Source of the DNA: Catonia carolina
Lineage: Eukaryota; Arthropoda; Insecta; Hemiptera; Achilidae
Direction of reading: 5' to 3'
Assembly: GCA_035578175.1 (NCBI GenBank)
Contig: JAQMRL010000042.1
Span: 1-64,000, forward strand
DNA: 64,000 bases
Shown here: positions 29,748 to 40,716 of the stretch, one piece after another
Layout: each line of letters opens with the position of its first letter
Position numbering within the stretch: position 1 is the first letter of the stretch
The notes under the pieces: model-generated
Database searches by the model: none
Seen by the model: the letters and a program-made list of their open reading frames with translations, nothing else
What the model was told of the DNA's origin: nothing
Position numbers and translations under genes: made by a program

Positions 29748-31660
29748 ATGTAAAGTTTTGAAGAACAAAGACTTTATCTTTGTAATGATAGACCTATGTG
29801 TCATTCAGTAAACACTTTTGACCATAACACAGTGAGTTCAATGTTATTGTGAGTTATTGTTATAAAATCTGCTTCTGATACCTGTAATTAATTACAGTAA
29901 GTGGCAGCTACTGTATAAGTTAACAAGAAAACTAATTAACATATTACACAAGTTTATACTGGCACATTACACACACGGTAAAAGTACTGTCATGCAATTT
30001 TCTTAATTTTCAAACAGAATCACGTACTTTTCAAACAAGTATTTTTTTTACCTGACAAAGTCAACTTTAAAAAATTTCGACAGTAATTCATAAACTGTAT
30101 CAAGGCCAGTCACAGATTGTATATCAATTTTTTTGAAATCGATATTGTTAGGTATTTTTTGGGGGACAGAATTCGAATATGAACTTATTTTTGCACGAAA
30201 ACTACTGTAGAAAATTGGTTAAACACATTTTTTATATCATGTCTTAACATAACCCCACTTTCGTATATATACATATTTCAATTTTACCGTTTGATTTGAA
30301 TTCAATTACTATTTAAATGATAACTAAAATGTTACTATTTCACCTGTTAAAATGTTAAATTTTACCTGTTGATCAAGGCTGTATATTTACGAAATTACTA
30401 ATGGACTAACCTGAACCATTTCAACATTAAAGCGAACTCACCAAAAAAATACATTCGTAGACAAAATAAAAACAAACGTACTCGAAAATTCCGTAAAATA
30501 ATAAATCCATAAAATTACTTCAACATTTTATCGTATTAATTTAAAGTTAAGGAAATACTTCTGTCACAATTTATCTATCAGCTTACGGTAAATTACGCTA
30601 CAACCCAAACTGCTGTTCAATAACCACTCCAATTATGTCATAAAAACAAATAAATAAAGTTAATCACTTGTTATTTATTAGTTAATTCAAATTACAATAA
30701 CTAATTTCTTGGAATTATAGGTTAACTGTATGCATGACAACAAAAACATAAACACTGCCACAGAATACACAAAATTATACTAAAAGATCGAGTAACGTAA
30801 TTACAAAGGCTGGGGAAAGATTCGATTGCAGCGCAGCTAACGGGGTCGAGAGTTATTATCCCTTCACTGTTTCAACCACTCACCGTGATCACGGTGACAG
30901 TGATTTTGCGTTCACCGTTACTTTTAATAGTTACTAGTGATTTATCAATCACTGTATTTTCTTAGTACATTTTTCAGCTGTTATCATGAAATAATAGTAA
31001 TGTTTTCAGTTGTTATTTCATGATAACTAAAGTTTTGATAAATTTAAAAAAATGGGCTACATAATATACAGGTATAACTAAAATAAAAATTTAGCCTAAA
31101 ACTGATTAACACAAGGTATCCTAGATTAGTAATAAAAATAACATTTAGTATACAAAAGAGAAAGTACGAGAAACAATATTTACAACTGAAAAATAACAAC
31201 GCACATTATAAATAAAATAGCTAGGTAGAACGCGGCGTGCAATAAAAATAATACTATAATGTAATTGTGTTACCGTGATCAGAAATGTAAAGGAACTACC
31301 CTCGTTTTGTTTAGTCTAGTAGATAACAAACATAGGAGGGGGAAGAGAGAAGAGTGCGTAAAAATTGATGTAAAAAAGAATGGACGTGCCGGTTATCAAA
31401 GGAGAGGTGACAAGGAGAGCACTAGCCCAGTGAACAGACCAACATATCTTACGTAGCTATCATAGGGGCCTTGAAGAAGAGTAAGCATATTACGTTGTTT
31501 TCTCTAGTAATTGTGAACAGAGAATGAGTGAGTGAATTTCTTCACAAGTTCCTAAGGTAAAGAATTCGTTCTCTCTTAAAAGTAACAGTGAACAGCGAAT
31601 GGAGTAACTGATTTTTGTAAAAGTGATTGAAGGAACTGTAGAATTACGGTCGCCGTGTCG
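29748..31660. other. A+T-rich DNA without recognised genes
   Basis: Nearly 2 kb with no coding frame, SINE head or terminus. It contains a perfect 18-bp palindrome TCACCGTGATCACGGTGA (30880-30897), and from about 31490 degenerate GTGAACAGAGAAT/GCCGTGTCGTCCTG repeats that recur at 31840-32060. Confidence 0.5.
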
Positions 31661-31666
31661 TCCTGC

Positions 31667-31835
31667 CTTTAACAGTTGGTAATGTGCTCGCCTCTCATCA
31701 CGCGGTCTTGGGTTCGAATCCCACTCGGGCATGGCATTTTTTCATACGTTACAAAAATTCATTTCATCCTTCACCGTCTGCATTAGCAGCAATTTGCAAA
31801 ACAGTCGGACGTTAAACCAAAAAAAAAAAAAAATT
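31667..31835 (+). mobile_element. SINE family 2 subtype A, head-truncated
   Basis: Starts at TTGGTAATGTGCTCGCC, keeps B box GGTTCGAATCC, ends GTCGGACGTTAAACC and poly-A; flanks TTTAACAG and TTAAACAG suggest the target duplication. Confidence 0.82.
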
Positions 31836-32505
31836 AAACAGTGAACAGAGAATAAGTAAGCGATCTTTGTAACTATGACTGGGGAACGAGAGGCTGTGCT
31901 ATATTGTAGAATAGTACGGTGAACGTTCGCCGTGTCGTCCTGTCTTCCAGTGACAGAAGAGTAAGCGATCTATGTAACAGTGTCTGGGGAACGGTTACTC
32001 GCCTATCTGAATAACTATGGTCACCGTGACTTATAAGTAACCGTGACTCATTCACAGTGACAGTTCTTTTCTCTCTTCTCTATTACCAAATTCACGTTCC
32101 TTATACTCAGAAACTATTCTATGGAACCTTCTGAAATTTTTACAGCATGTAATTATAGGTCGTATTAGTTTACTGATTAGTTTACTGAAAAGTCATTAGT
32201 CAACTTAACCCACTGCTTTGGTCAGAAACTCTCAGTCTAAGGACTAAAAGAATGATGAACGATGCCATCCTTAGAAGTGTTCTGATGTATGGCGCAGAAG
32301 CATGGGAGTTAACAAAAAGAAATAAAGATAGACTTGAATGCAGTGGAAATGGACTTCCTGAGACGCAGCTGCAGGGTATCTAGGATAGGGCACATCAGAA
32401 ATGAAGAAATAAGAAGAAGAATGAATCAACAGGAGTCAGTTGTTGAAGCAATAGAAAGTCGCCAACTGTTATGGTATGGACATGTAAAAAGAATGTCAGA
32501 AGCTA

Positions 32506-32749
32506 TTTTTTTTTTTTTTTTTTTTTTTTGGTTTAACGTCCGAGTGTTCTGCAGTTACTGCTAATGCAGACGGTGAAGGATGAAATCAACGGCCGCGTTG
32601 GCGATGTTAGTAACGTGCTCGCCTCTCATCACGCGGTCTTGGGTTCGAATCCCACTCGGGCATGGCATTTTTTCATACGTTACAAAAAATTCATTTCATC
32701 CTTCACCGTCTGCATTAGCAGCAATTTGCAAAACAGTCGGACGTTAAAC

Positions 32750-32782
<33 letters not shown>

Positions 32783-32886
32783 AGGATGAAATGATAGTTT
32801 GTAACGTATGAAAAAATGCCATGCCTGAATGGGATTCGAACCCAAGACCGCATGATGAGAGGCGAGCACGTTACCAACTGCGCCAA
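32506..32886 (-). mobile_element. SINE family 2 in LINE, itself interrupted
   Basis: Flanked by TCAGAAGCTA (32496-32505, 32887-32896). Its body is split at 32587-32780 by another SINE of the same family in the opposite orientation. Confidence 0.92.
32587..32780 (+). mobile_element. SINE family 2 subtype A nested in SINE
   Basis: Full-length, ending in poly-A, flanked by GAAGGATGAAAT (32575-32586, 32781-32792), which is sequence of the outer SINE. Confidence 0.93.
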
Positions 32887-33101
32887 TCAGAAGCTAGATG
32901 GCCCAAGTTCATAATGGAATGGACACCTCAAGAAAGGAGAAAAAGGGGGCGCCCTCCTAGGAAATGGGAGCAAGACATTCAAAACGCCATGAATTTGAGG
33001 CAACTGGCTCCTGAAGATACACTGGATAGGGGCAAATGGAGGTTGAGATGCGAGAAACGGCCTGATGATGCTGTAAGAGACCTCGCTTAAGAAGAAGAAG
33101 A

Positions 33102-33402
33102 TTACTTTACTGAACCACATTTATAGTGATCCCATTTGGTGGAGGGGGGGGTTTGGAAAAATAATTTCTGTGACAATTAAAATAAATTGTTTTTTTTCAC
33201 CGATTTTTCATAAAAAATTTTTTGTAACCAATGTTTTCGCATGAATGTGGTCCACCAGTATGTGTATCTCATACAGTTATAACTGCTGTAAAAATTTCAG
33301 GACTATATCTTTAATAGTTTTTCAGAAAAAGGAACATGTGTACAGAAAATATAAATGTTCGGTAAAACGCATTTAAAGTGTTAGAAGTGCTCAAAATTAC
33401 TA
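33102..33402. other. Unique-looking DNA
   Basis: No gene or terminus recognised. Confidence 0.35.
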
Positions 33403-33404
33403 TA

Positions 33405-34356
33405 GGGTGATTCAAAAAGAGCGCCGGTTTTGATATATCAAATTAAGAGATTTATTTTATTGAAAAACTGAAAATAAATACATCAACAAGTTCATCTTAC
33501 CTTCCGATTTCATGTATGAAAAATGATGTCATGCATGTGTCCTCCTCTACTGCGCTGGCACGCATCAACTCTGTCCATGAAATTGGATATTACTGCACGA
33601 CAAGTTTCGACTTCCATTTGCCCGATAACCCGTCGAATTTCCTCCTTCAAGTCATTGATGTTTCGGGGTTTATTGGCATACACCAATGACTTCAGATGAC
33701 CCCAAAGATGAAAGTCACAAGGCGTCAAGTCACACGACCTTGGTGGCCATTGATGGTCGGAATTACGAGAAATGATGCGATCCTGGAACCGTTCACGGAG
33801 CAACAACATTGTTTCTCGTGCAGCAACTGAATTTTATACGGGTGATATTGGAGATCGTACCGTAGAATTCTCCGTACAGAAGAACATCGTAAACCCAATT
33901 GTTGAGAACGGCGACGTATTGATTTTGCTGGGCTAACAGCCACACTGTCACGAACCAACGCAACGTTCTGCTCAGTTCGGCCAGAACGACGACGTCCAGA
34001 ACTTTTAAGGTCGACTGTTGAACCCGTCTCAAAAAACTTTTTCATGACCCTGCGAACTGTTGATTCATTCGGTGCTTCATTACGTCCTAGAGTACCGCGA
34101 AGTCGCCTGACAGTAGCCGCATAACTCTCTCCACTCTGGTAAAATGTTTTGACGATTAACACTCGTTGTGCAATAGTAAACTTCTCCATGGTTAGACACA
34201 GACTGCGAGAGTACTACACTGCGAACAAGAGAAACTACTACTGAATCGTCAATCGGAATGTTCTCCGAAATAGAAATGAGGTCTAACAATGTTGCCAACC
34301 GATAAACAAAAATTTACCAGCCATTTAAAAACCGGCGCTCTTTTTGAATCACCCGT
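33405..34356 (-). mobile_element. Tc1/mariner-superfamily deletion derivative, copy 1
   Basis: Inverted termini GGGTGATTCAAAAAGAGCGC with TA at both flanks. About 950 bp, nearly identical to 62595-63545 with the same internal deletion. Confidence 0.9.
33510..34189 (-). pseudogene. Tc1-like transposase lacking its catalytic core
   Basis: The minus strand opens MEKFTIAQRVLIVKTFYQSG at 34189 with a helix-turn-helix, then ESTVRRVMKKFFETG and a second DNA-binding part to about residue 120. A deletion removes the first two catalytic positions. In another frame a C-terminal part follows, with CDLTPCDFHLWG (third acidic position) and a tail ending MHDIIFHT. Cannot encode an active enzyme. Confidence 0.85.
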
Positions 34357-34360
34357 TATA

Positions 34361-34670
34361 TTTTACATGTTAATAAGTCAATGTTATTGTAAACAGCTGT
34401 TCAACATTGCCAACCGTCAGTTGATAAACTATAAGAAAAATACTTGTAACATGTATAAAAAAGAAATAATCATTAGATTTTTACCAAAATGGTGCTAAAA
34501 CAGTAAAAAGTATTTTATATATATCTTCAAAGTTGGGAAGTGAAATTCTAGCAAAACGTCATGTACAACAATAATTAATAAAAATATTCCTAGTTGTCGT
34601 AAAAACGTAATTTTGGTGGCGTTGGAAATATGGAATAATTTCAAACTACAATATTTTTTTTTCCAATTCC
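34361..34670. other. A+T-rich DNA
   Basis: Nothing recognised. Confidence 0.35.
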
Positions 34671-34672
34671 TA

Positions 34673-35082
34673 ATATGTGTACGTTGCAATCTGTTCAATT
34701 TAGAACAATAAGCAACCCCATGACCCAATGAGATGAGGATGATGTGTATGACGTGTAGTCTTGTACAGACCCAGGCCGACCATTCCTGAGAGAGTATTGT
34801 TAATTAAACCCCAACTATCAAAGTACACCGGTAACCACTGTCTAGTATTCAAATCCGTATAAAAGTAACTACCTTTACTAGGATTTGAACCCGGAACCTT
34901 CGTCTTCGAAAATCATGGATGGTTGGGGTTTAATTAACCATACTCTCTCAGGAATGGTCGGCCTGGGTCTGTACAAGACTACACCTCATTTACACGTCAT
35001 ACACATCATCCTCATCTCATTGGGTCATGGGGTTGCTTATTGTTCTAAATTGAACAGATTGCAACGTACACAAATAATTAGG
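34673..35082. mobile_element. SINE family 1, inverted pair
   Basis: A minus copy lacking its head (34673-34912) is joined at AAAATC/ATGGATGG to a plus copy lacking its 5' half (34913-35082). Both outer ends are the SINE 3' end. A clear target duplication is not visible. Confidence 0.8.
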
Positions 35083-35176
35083 ATTAGGATTTCCCACTTT
35101 TAACACACCAACAGCTCAACAGTTTCTTTCTCTTACCACACACTCACTCACCACAAAATTGTAAAAACTTTCGTTC

Positions 35177-35245
35177 TCGTGCTCGCCTCTCATCATGCTC
35201 TTGGGTTCGAATCCCATTCAGGCACGGCATATTTTCATACTTATC
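35177..35245 (+). mobile_element. SINE family 2 fragment
   Basis: Carries CGTGCTCGCCTCTCATCATG, B box GGTTCGAATCC and GGCATATTTTCATAC only. Confidence 0.75.
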
Positions 35246-35250
35246 AAAAA

Positions 35251-36057
35251 AAAAATCTGGTGTTAAACACTCGCACAACTTTCTCTTGCCAATGCAAATA
35301 ATTAGCAATAAAACATTAGAAATAAACAAAAAACTAACGTCAATAAAAATAACCTAATTTTAATCATAAGTGAAAGACGCAAATTTAAAATCGACCTCAG
35401 TTTGGCTTACAAATACGGAAAATCACTATTTCACAAACGTAATTTTATTTTATTTTTTAGTAGGTAGGCTATATAGTTAAAAATGCTATAAATAAATGTT
35501 GCAGATCTTTTAATTTCCTATAAATTTGATTATATACACTTTTGTCGTTAAATGCATACTACGGCCAAAATCTTAAAAAAATCGATTTTTCACACTTTTT
35601 CGTGTGAAAACAACAGAAAATCGCTAATTACCGCTAAACTAAGCGTTATACAAAAAAATTTTTACAAATAACTTTTGTAGGATTTTAAATTCTTTACATT
35701 TTTTATTATAGAAATTTTTGCGCTAAAATACATATTAAAGCCGTAATCTCAAAAAAAACCATTTTTTTACGTAAAAACAGCCTCACTAAGAATTTCAGCA
35801 AACATGGCGTCTACCCAATCTTGTAGAGCATAAAACATTTAGTAAAACAGACGATTTTAAAAAACATTGTAGGCCCAGTTTTTGAGAAAATCGCAAAAAA
35901 GTGAAAAATTACACGAGTAACTACTATTTCCAGTTGACCGATTTTGATGAAAATGTTAGTGTTGTGTTTGGTAGTGGGTATGTAACTTAATTTTCAAGTT
36001 TCAAGTTTGTATGATGTTCCATTCTTGAGATATTCTGCACACACACACACACACACG

Positions 36058-36092
<35 letters not shown>

Positions 36093-36225
36093 CAATCACT
36101 TAAAACATGTTCTTTGAGTTAAGGGGTCTGAAAACGTGTAGATCCGGTGAAAACTCGATTTCTAAAAATCGACATGTAAACAATACTTTCCTTTTTATAT
36201 ATTCATATAGGCAAGAGAAAGTAAA
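35251..36225 (-). mobile_element. CA-core repeat, minus copy
   Basis: Complete from AAATCTGGTGTTAAACACTC to AGGCAAGAGAAAGTAAA with (CA)n at about 36039-36089. Confidence 0.8.
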
Positions 36226-36237
36226 CAGAGGAAATTA

Positions 36238-37026
36238 ACGGGTGTTTTATTAAGGACGCAACCCTGATTATAAGAAGATAGAGGTAATACATCGGTAAAT
36301 TTACTGTCCCCCAATCGGTATGTTGGCAACAGTGTACTCAAGGCCAACTGCATGAGACCGTTAAAATGTTCCAGTCAAGCATTAGTGTGGTGACAGCAGT
36401 CGTTTCATTATATTGTGTTAGCAATGGGTTTTTCCAAGGAAGAACGTGCGTTTATTGTAGAGACTTACATAGCGAGCAAATCTTACAAATGTGTGCAAGA
36501 TAAGTTTCAGTTGAAATTTCCCCGTTGTGCCGTTCCGAATAAATCGTCAATATTGCGTTTGATAAATAAATTCCATACAACTGGGAGTGTACTCGAGAAA
36601 CCACCTCACCAGCCAACAAAGTTAACTGCGTAAGTTCTCGAAGATTTGAAAAATCGTTTGACTCAATCACCTAAAAAATCGCTTAGAAGATTATCATCGC
36701 AAACTGGGCTAACATTAACTACTGTTTTCAGAGCTACGAAAAAGTTACATTTGCATCCTTATCGCGTTGGCGTAACTCATGAATTGAAAGCTACAGACCA
36801 TCAGATGGCTATGAACGTTCTTCCTTGTAAAAAACCATTGCTGACACAATATAACGAAACGACTGCTATCACCACATTAATGCTTGACTGGAACATTTTA
36901 ACTGTCTTAGGTAGTTGGCCTTGAGTACACTGTTGCCAACATACTGATTGGGGGGAACAGAAAATTTACCAATGTATTACTTATATCTTCTTATAATCAG
37001 GGTTGTGTCCTTAATAAAACAACTGT
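36238..37026 (+). mobile_element. Tc1-like element with ~170-bp inverted ends
   Basis: TA flanks (36236-36237, 37027-37028). The left end, to about 36405, reappears inverted at 36858-37026, including the region just before the start codon. Either the family has long termini natively, or the 3' end was replaced by a copy of the 5' end. Confidence 0.85.
36424..36830 (+). pseudogene. Transposase DNA-binding N-terminus (DUF4817-like)
   Basis: ATG at 36424: MGFSKEERAFIVETYIASKS, then YKCVQDKFQLKFP and SILRLINKFHTTGS, the helix-turn-helix typical of DUF4817-type proteins near Tc1-like transposases. A TAA follows at 36631-36633; the second helix region (SLRRLSSQTGLTLTTVFRAT) continues in frame after it. 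The catalytic domain is absent. Confidence 0.8.
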
Positions 37027-37028
37027 TA

Positions 37029-38280
37029 TTTGAAGAAAAAGAACAGTCTGGTGAGGATCAATATTTTGATGCAGGCCGATTTTAAGTTTAATAAAACTTT
37101 ACAGCTCATTTCACGCAAATTTACTTTTTTCCATAAAGGTACAGTCTTCTCAAAAACTATTTGACTTTGAAGGTGGAAATTTTTCGAGCATGTTTCCCAG
37201 TATACTTCATTGTGACATTTTTTCGCATTTTTTCAAAAAAAAAATTCTTGAAATGGTATCGCTAGCTCTATATTAATAATTCTAGTACCCGAGCTTAAAA
37301 ATATGTTTTAAAAAAAGGCACAAAAAAAATTAAAGCTCTTAACAGTTAAAATTAAAGCTTAATTAAAGCTCTTAACGGTTTCTTAGAAACATATACCTAA
37401 AAAGAGGTCAATTGAAAACATGGGTTAGATAGGAGGTATAGTGCTCCCCTTACGAAATAACTTTAGATTGTTTCAAAACATTACAACATTGTAATGTTTC
37501 AAAACACTGTAATGTATTTGTAATGTTTCAAAACATTACAATACAAAAGCAGCATTTTTACATCATCAATTTTTAAAATAATTAAATAAAACAAATGTTA
37601 TGATACATGTTCAAATTTTTAAGAATTTAAATTTACGTCTGGTACAATCAATACAATTTGGTAAAAAAAAAAATCACTTAAGACAATTTTTGTCATTACT
37701 TTAGAAATAAATAAGTGTAACATATCAAATCTGATGACACAAATTGTTCGTCCTGTTGAAAACAATATTTTAACAATAATTTAAAGTTTAATAGGTATAA
37801 TAAAAGGTAACTAAAAAAGGCCACTGAAATATAAAATAAAATAAAAGAGCCGCTCCTAAACCCACTTGTCCCTTAATTTAAATTTTTCACAAATAACTTC
37901 TAAAAATACATAACCTCCTATCAAGTCCCAGTTCCAATGTCCCAAGAACCAGAATCCTATTTCCTATTTAAACTATAAAATTCCCCCTAAATTTCTTGAG
38001 GTTGCAGTTATTCTGTTATATTGATCCCCGAGCGACCAGGTGTTCCTTAACACGATGTCGCCATATTAGGGCTTCTTAGCCCTCTCAACCCGGATTCAGG
38101 TATAATAAACAATTAAACACTATAGAAATTGCTTTTAAATTTTGTATATATTATCATATTTTTTTTAAATAACTGTAATCAGTTTATAAAAAAATTGTTT
38201 TTTCCTGAAATACAATAACCAATTCTTACCACAAGTAATGTTATTTACTTTATAAATTAAGCTGAAACCGGGGGAATAAA
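37029..38280. other. A+T-rich DNA with inverted-repeat cluster
   Basis: No gene recognised. 37470-37556 holds three TGTTTCAAAACA-type repeats interleaved with ACATTACAA and its inverse, able to form cruciforms. Confidence 0.45.
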
Positions 38281-38283
38281 TAC

Positions 38284-38970
38284 ATGGAAATTGGAGCAGA
38301 AACATGGGTAATGAACGAGAGGAATTGGAGTACGTTACACGCAGAGGAAATGAAGTTTTTAAGAGCAATAAAATGTACAAAATGTAGAAAGATAATAAAG
38401 AATACAGAGATTAGAACGGAACTAAATGTGGAATGTACAAGGTGGTTTTTTTTAACGTCTTACTGTTCTGCAATAACTATTGTAGCAGTTGTACAATAAT
38501 TATTGTACAGTAGCAGTAATTATTATTGCTAATGCAGGCGGAGAGAGTTTATACATTACTGCTAATGCACATTACTGAGTTCCTACATTACTGAGTTCAT
38601 ACATTACTGCTAATGTATGTTACTGAGTTCGTACATTACTGCTAATGTACATTACTGAGTTCGTACATTACTAAGTTCATACATTACTACTAATGTACAT
38701 TACTGAATTCATACAATACTGCTACTGTATATTACTGAGTTCATATATTACTGCTAATGTACATTACCGAGTTCGTACATTACTGCTAATGTACGAGGGA
38801 GAGGGGGTGGAGAAAAAGAGGATAAGGTGGTATGGCCAATTGAAGAGAATGGGGGAGGAAGCTAAATGGAAGGATGAAGTTAAGAGGAGTGTGGAGGGAC
38901 GAGGATACAACCGAGAACAAATACAGGAGGAAAATGGTGGATGGACAGAAGAAGATGGAGATGCTTGGTG
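38284..38970 (+). pseudogene. LINE RT C-terminal fragment split by minisatellite
   Basis: MEIGAETWVMNERNW and EEMKFLRAIKC before the interruption, and RIRWYGQLKRMGEEA after it, match the C-terminal region of non-LTR retrotransposon ORF2. Separated by 38444-38796. Confidence 0.7.
38444..38796 (+). repeat. Minisatellite seeded by a SINE tail
   Basis: Begins with SINE-2-like TTTTTTAACGTCTTACTGTTC and then repeats ACATTACTGCTAATGTACATT with GAGTTCGT, about 33-35 bp per unit, eight or so units. The core CTGCTAATGCA is the SINE text. Confidence 0.75.
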
Positions 38971-38979
38971 AACGCCCAG

Positions 38980-39198
38980 ACCAGGCGATCGCTGGAACGG
39001 GCACTGGATATGTACGTATCAATTGAAATTTTCAGTTTGTAATAAAAACTTAAATTTTAAAAACGATAATTTGTTAATTATTTAATTTACCCAGATCCCG
39101 AAACGGATCTTAGATATACTTCAATTACCATTAATTAAGTAATGATTGGCCAGGAGGTTCTACATTACATTCTAAAAGTAATCTCCTTTTAGCAGACG
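38980..39198. other. 3' flank of minus-strand zinc-finger gene
   Basis: Contains TTTTATTACAAACTG at about 39040, whose minus strand offers AATAAAA-like signals; likely 3' UTR. Confidence 0.35.
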
Positions 39199-40638
39199 TT
39201 ATTGGCTTTCCTCTTTGGCACCGCTATGTGCCAATAAATTATGTTTGGTTAATTGAGATTTCCATTTGAATTCCTTTTCGCATAAATCACAATTAAACCT
39301 TTTCACTTCACTATGTACAACCAAATGAGTATTAAGGTTACCCTTGCAATAGAATTCCTTTTGGCACACGTCACATTTGAATGGCTTCGTATCGCTATGT
39401 GTTTTTAAATGCATCGTTAGATTCTTGTTCAATTTGAATTCCTTGTGACACAAATCACATTTAAATGGTCTAGATTCACTATGCACAGTTAAGTGGACGG
39501 TCCAATCAGCTTTCCACCTAAATTCCTTTTGGCATATATCACACTTAAATGGCTTAGTATCGCTATGTCTAGCCAAATGGTTATTCAAATATGCTTTACA
39601 ACCGAATTCCTTTTGGCACACGTTACACTTGAAAGCCTTCACGCCATCATGTATAAACAAATGATTATTCAAACTCGCCTTGCAACCGAATTCCTGTCGG
39701 CACACGTTACACTTAAATCGCATAACATCGCTATGTACAACCAAATGAGTATTCAAATACGCTTTACAACCGAATTCCTTTTGGCACACGTTACACTTGA
39801 ACGGTTTCACACCGCTATGAACAACCACATGATTATTCAAACTCGCTTTGAAACCGAATTCCTTTTGGCACACGTTACACTTAAACGGTTTAAGTCCGGT
39901 ATGTACAACCAAGTGTGCGTTCATTTTGGCACTGGACGCGAATTCCTTTTGGCACACGTTACACTTGAACGGGTTAACGTCTCTGTGTAAAATCATATGA
40001 TTATGAAGACTAGTCTTGAAACCGAATTCCTTTTCGCACACGTTACACTTGAACGGTTTAAGTCCGGTATGTACAACCAAGTGTGTATTCATTTTCGCAC
40101 TCGAACCGAATCCTTTTTGGCAGACGTTACACTTAAACGGTTTATAACTATGTACACTTAAGTGTTTTTTCAGTTTTTCCCAACAAACAAACGCCTTTTC
40201 GCAGATTTTACATTTAAATGGCGGGTCAGTACCTCTATGTGACAACACAAGTTCAGTTATACTTCTATGTACTAATTCTTTTTGACTCGAATCACGTTCG
40301 AATCGCTTCGTATTACTATGCAATGACATATGTCTGTTTAGATTATTTTTCCGCGTGAACCCTTTTCCACACAAATCGCAATTGAACGGCCAAACACCGC
40401 TATGCGTCGACATGTGAACGATCAGATATTTACTGCAACTGAATCCTTTACGACAGATATCGCACTTAAACGGCTGAACATCACCGTGCGATAACATGTG
40501 ATCGTTTAGACGGTTCCTGCGACTGAAACCCTTTTCGCAGATATCGCATTTAAATCGCTCATCACCGGTCTGGCTACTTGGTTTAGAATCACCGCTCACG
40601 GTTGTTTCACATTCACTTTCTTCCGAACTGCTTGAATC
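39199..40638 (-). CDS. C2H2 zinc-finger protein, terminal exon (16 fingers)
   Basis: On the minus strand TTCTGTTTTCAG precedes GATTCAAGCAGTTCGGAAGAA at 40638. The exon runs 479 codons in phase 0 to the stop at 39199. It encodes 16 C2H2 repeats of the form FKCDIC-12-H-3-H; finger 4 (FERDSSQKE) has lost its cysteines. Fingers 6-12 share FKCNVCQKEFG and likely arose by tandem duplication. Linkers (SDTKP, TGLKP) replace the usual TGEKP. A nuclear DNA-binding factor is likely. Upstream exons are probably 43705-43794 and 53875-53967. Confidence 0.92.
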   Translation of the reverse strand, partial: DSSSSEESECETTVSGDSKPSSQTGDERFKCDICEKGFSRRNRLNDHMLSHGDVQPFKCDICRKGFSCSKYLIVHMSTHSGVWPFNCDLCGKGFTRKNNLNRHMSLHSNTKRFERDSSQKELVHRSITELVLSHRGTDPPFKCKICEKAFVCWEKLKKHLSVHSYKPFKCNVCQKGFGSSAKMNTHLVVHTGLKPFKCNVCEKEFGFKTSLHNHMILHRDVNPFKCNVCQKEFASSAKMNAHLVVHTGLKPFKCNVCQKEFGFKASLNNHVVVHSGVKPFKCNVCQKEFGCKAYLNTHLVVHSDVMRFKCNVCRQEFGCKASLNNHLFIHDGVKAFKCNVCQKEFGCKAYLNNHLARHSDTKPFKCDICQKEFRWKADWTVHLTVHSESRPFKCDLCHKEFKLNKNLTMHLKTHSDTKPFKCDVCQKEFYCKGNLNTHLVVHSEVKRFNCDLCEKEFKWKSQLTKHNLLAHSGAKEESQ

Positions 40639-40716
40639 CTGAAAACAGAATCAAACCAGACGACATTTACAACTGACACCAAATTGTTGATTAGACAAGT
40701 ATTTTATTTAAATAAA

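Larger units (their letters stand above)
32225..33095 (+). pseudogene. LINE reverse-transcriptase C-terminus
   Basis: MNAVEMDFLRRSC, then IRNEEIRRRMN and LLWYGHVKRMSEA before a SINE insertion; after it the frame continues WTPQERRKRGRPPRKWEQD and ends ...DDAVRDLA* with an (AAG)n tail at 33088-33101. This is the common C-terminal region of insect non-LTR retrotransposon polyproteins. Heavily 5'-truncated. Confidence 0.82.

Noticed and set aside
38068..38083. Hairpin AGGGCTTCTTAGCCCT as another histone-type loop
   Set aside because: Stem sequence and loop do not fit the histone consensus and the downstream ACCCA context is absent.
39493..39990. 165-codon plus-strand frame opposite the zinc fingers
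   Set aside because: It is the shadow of the repeated finger codons.
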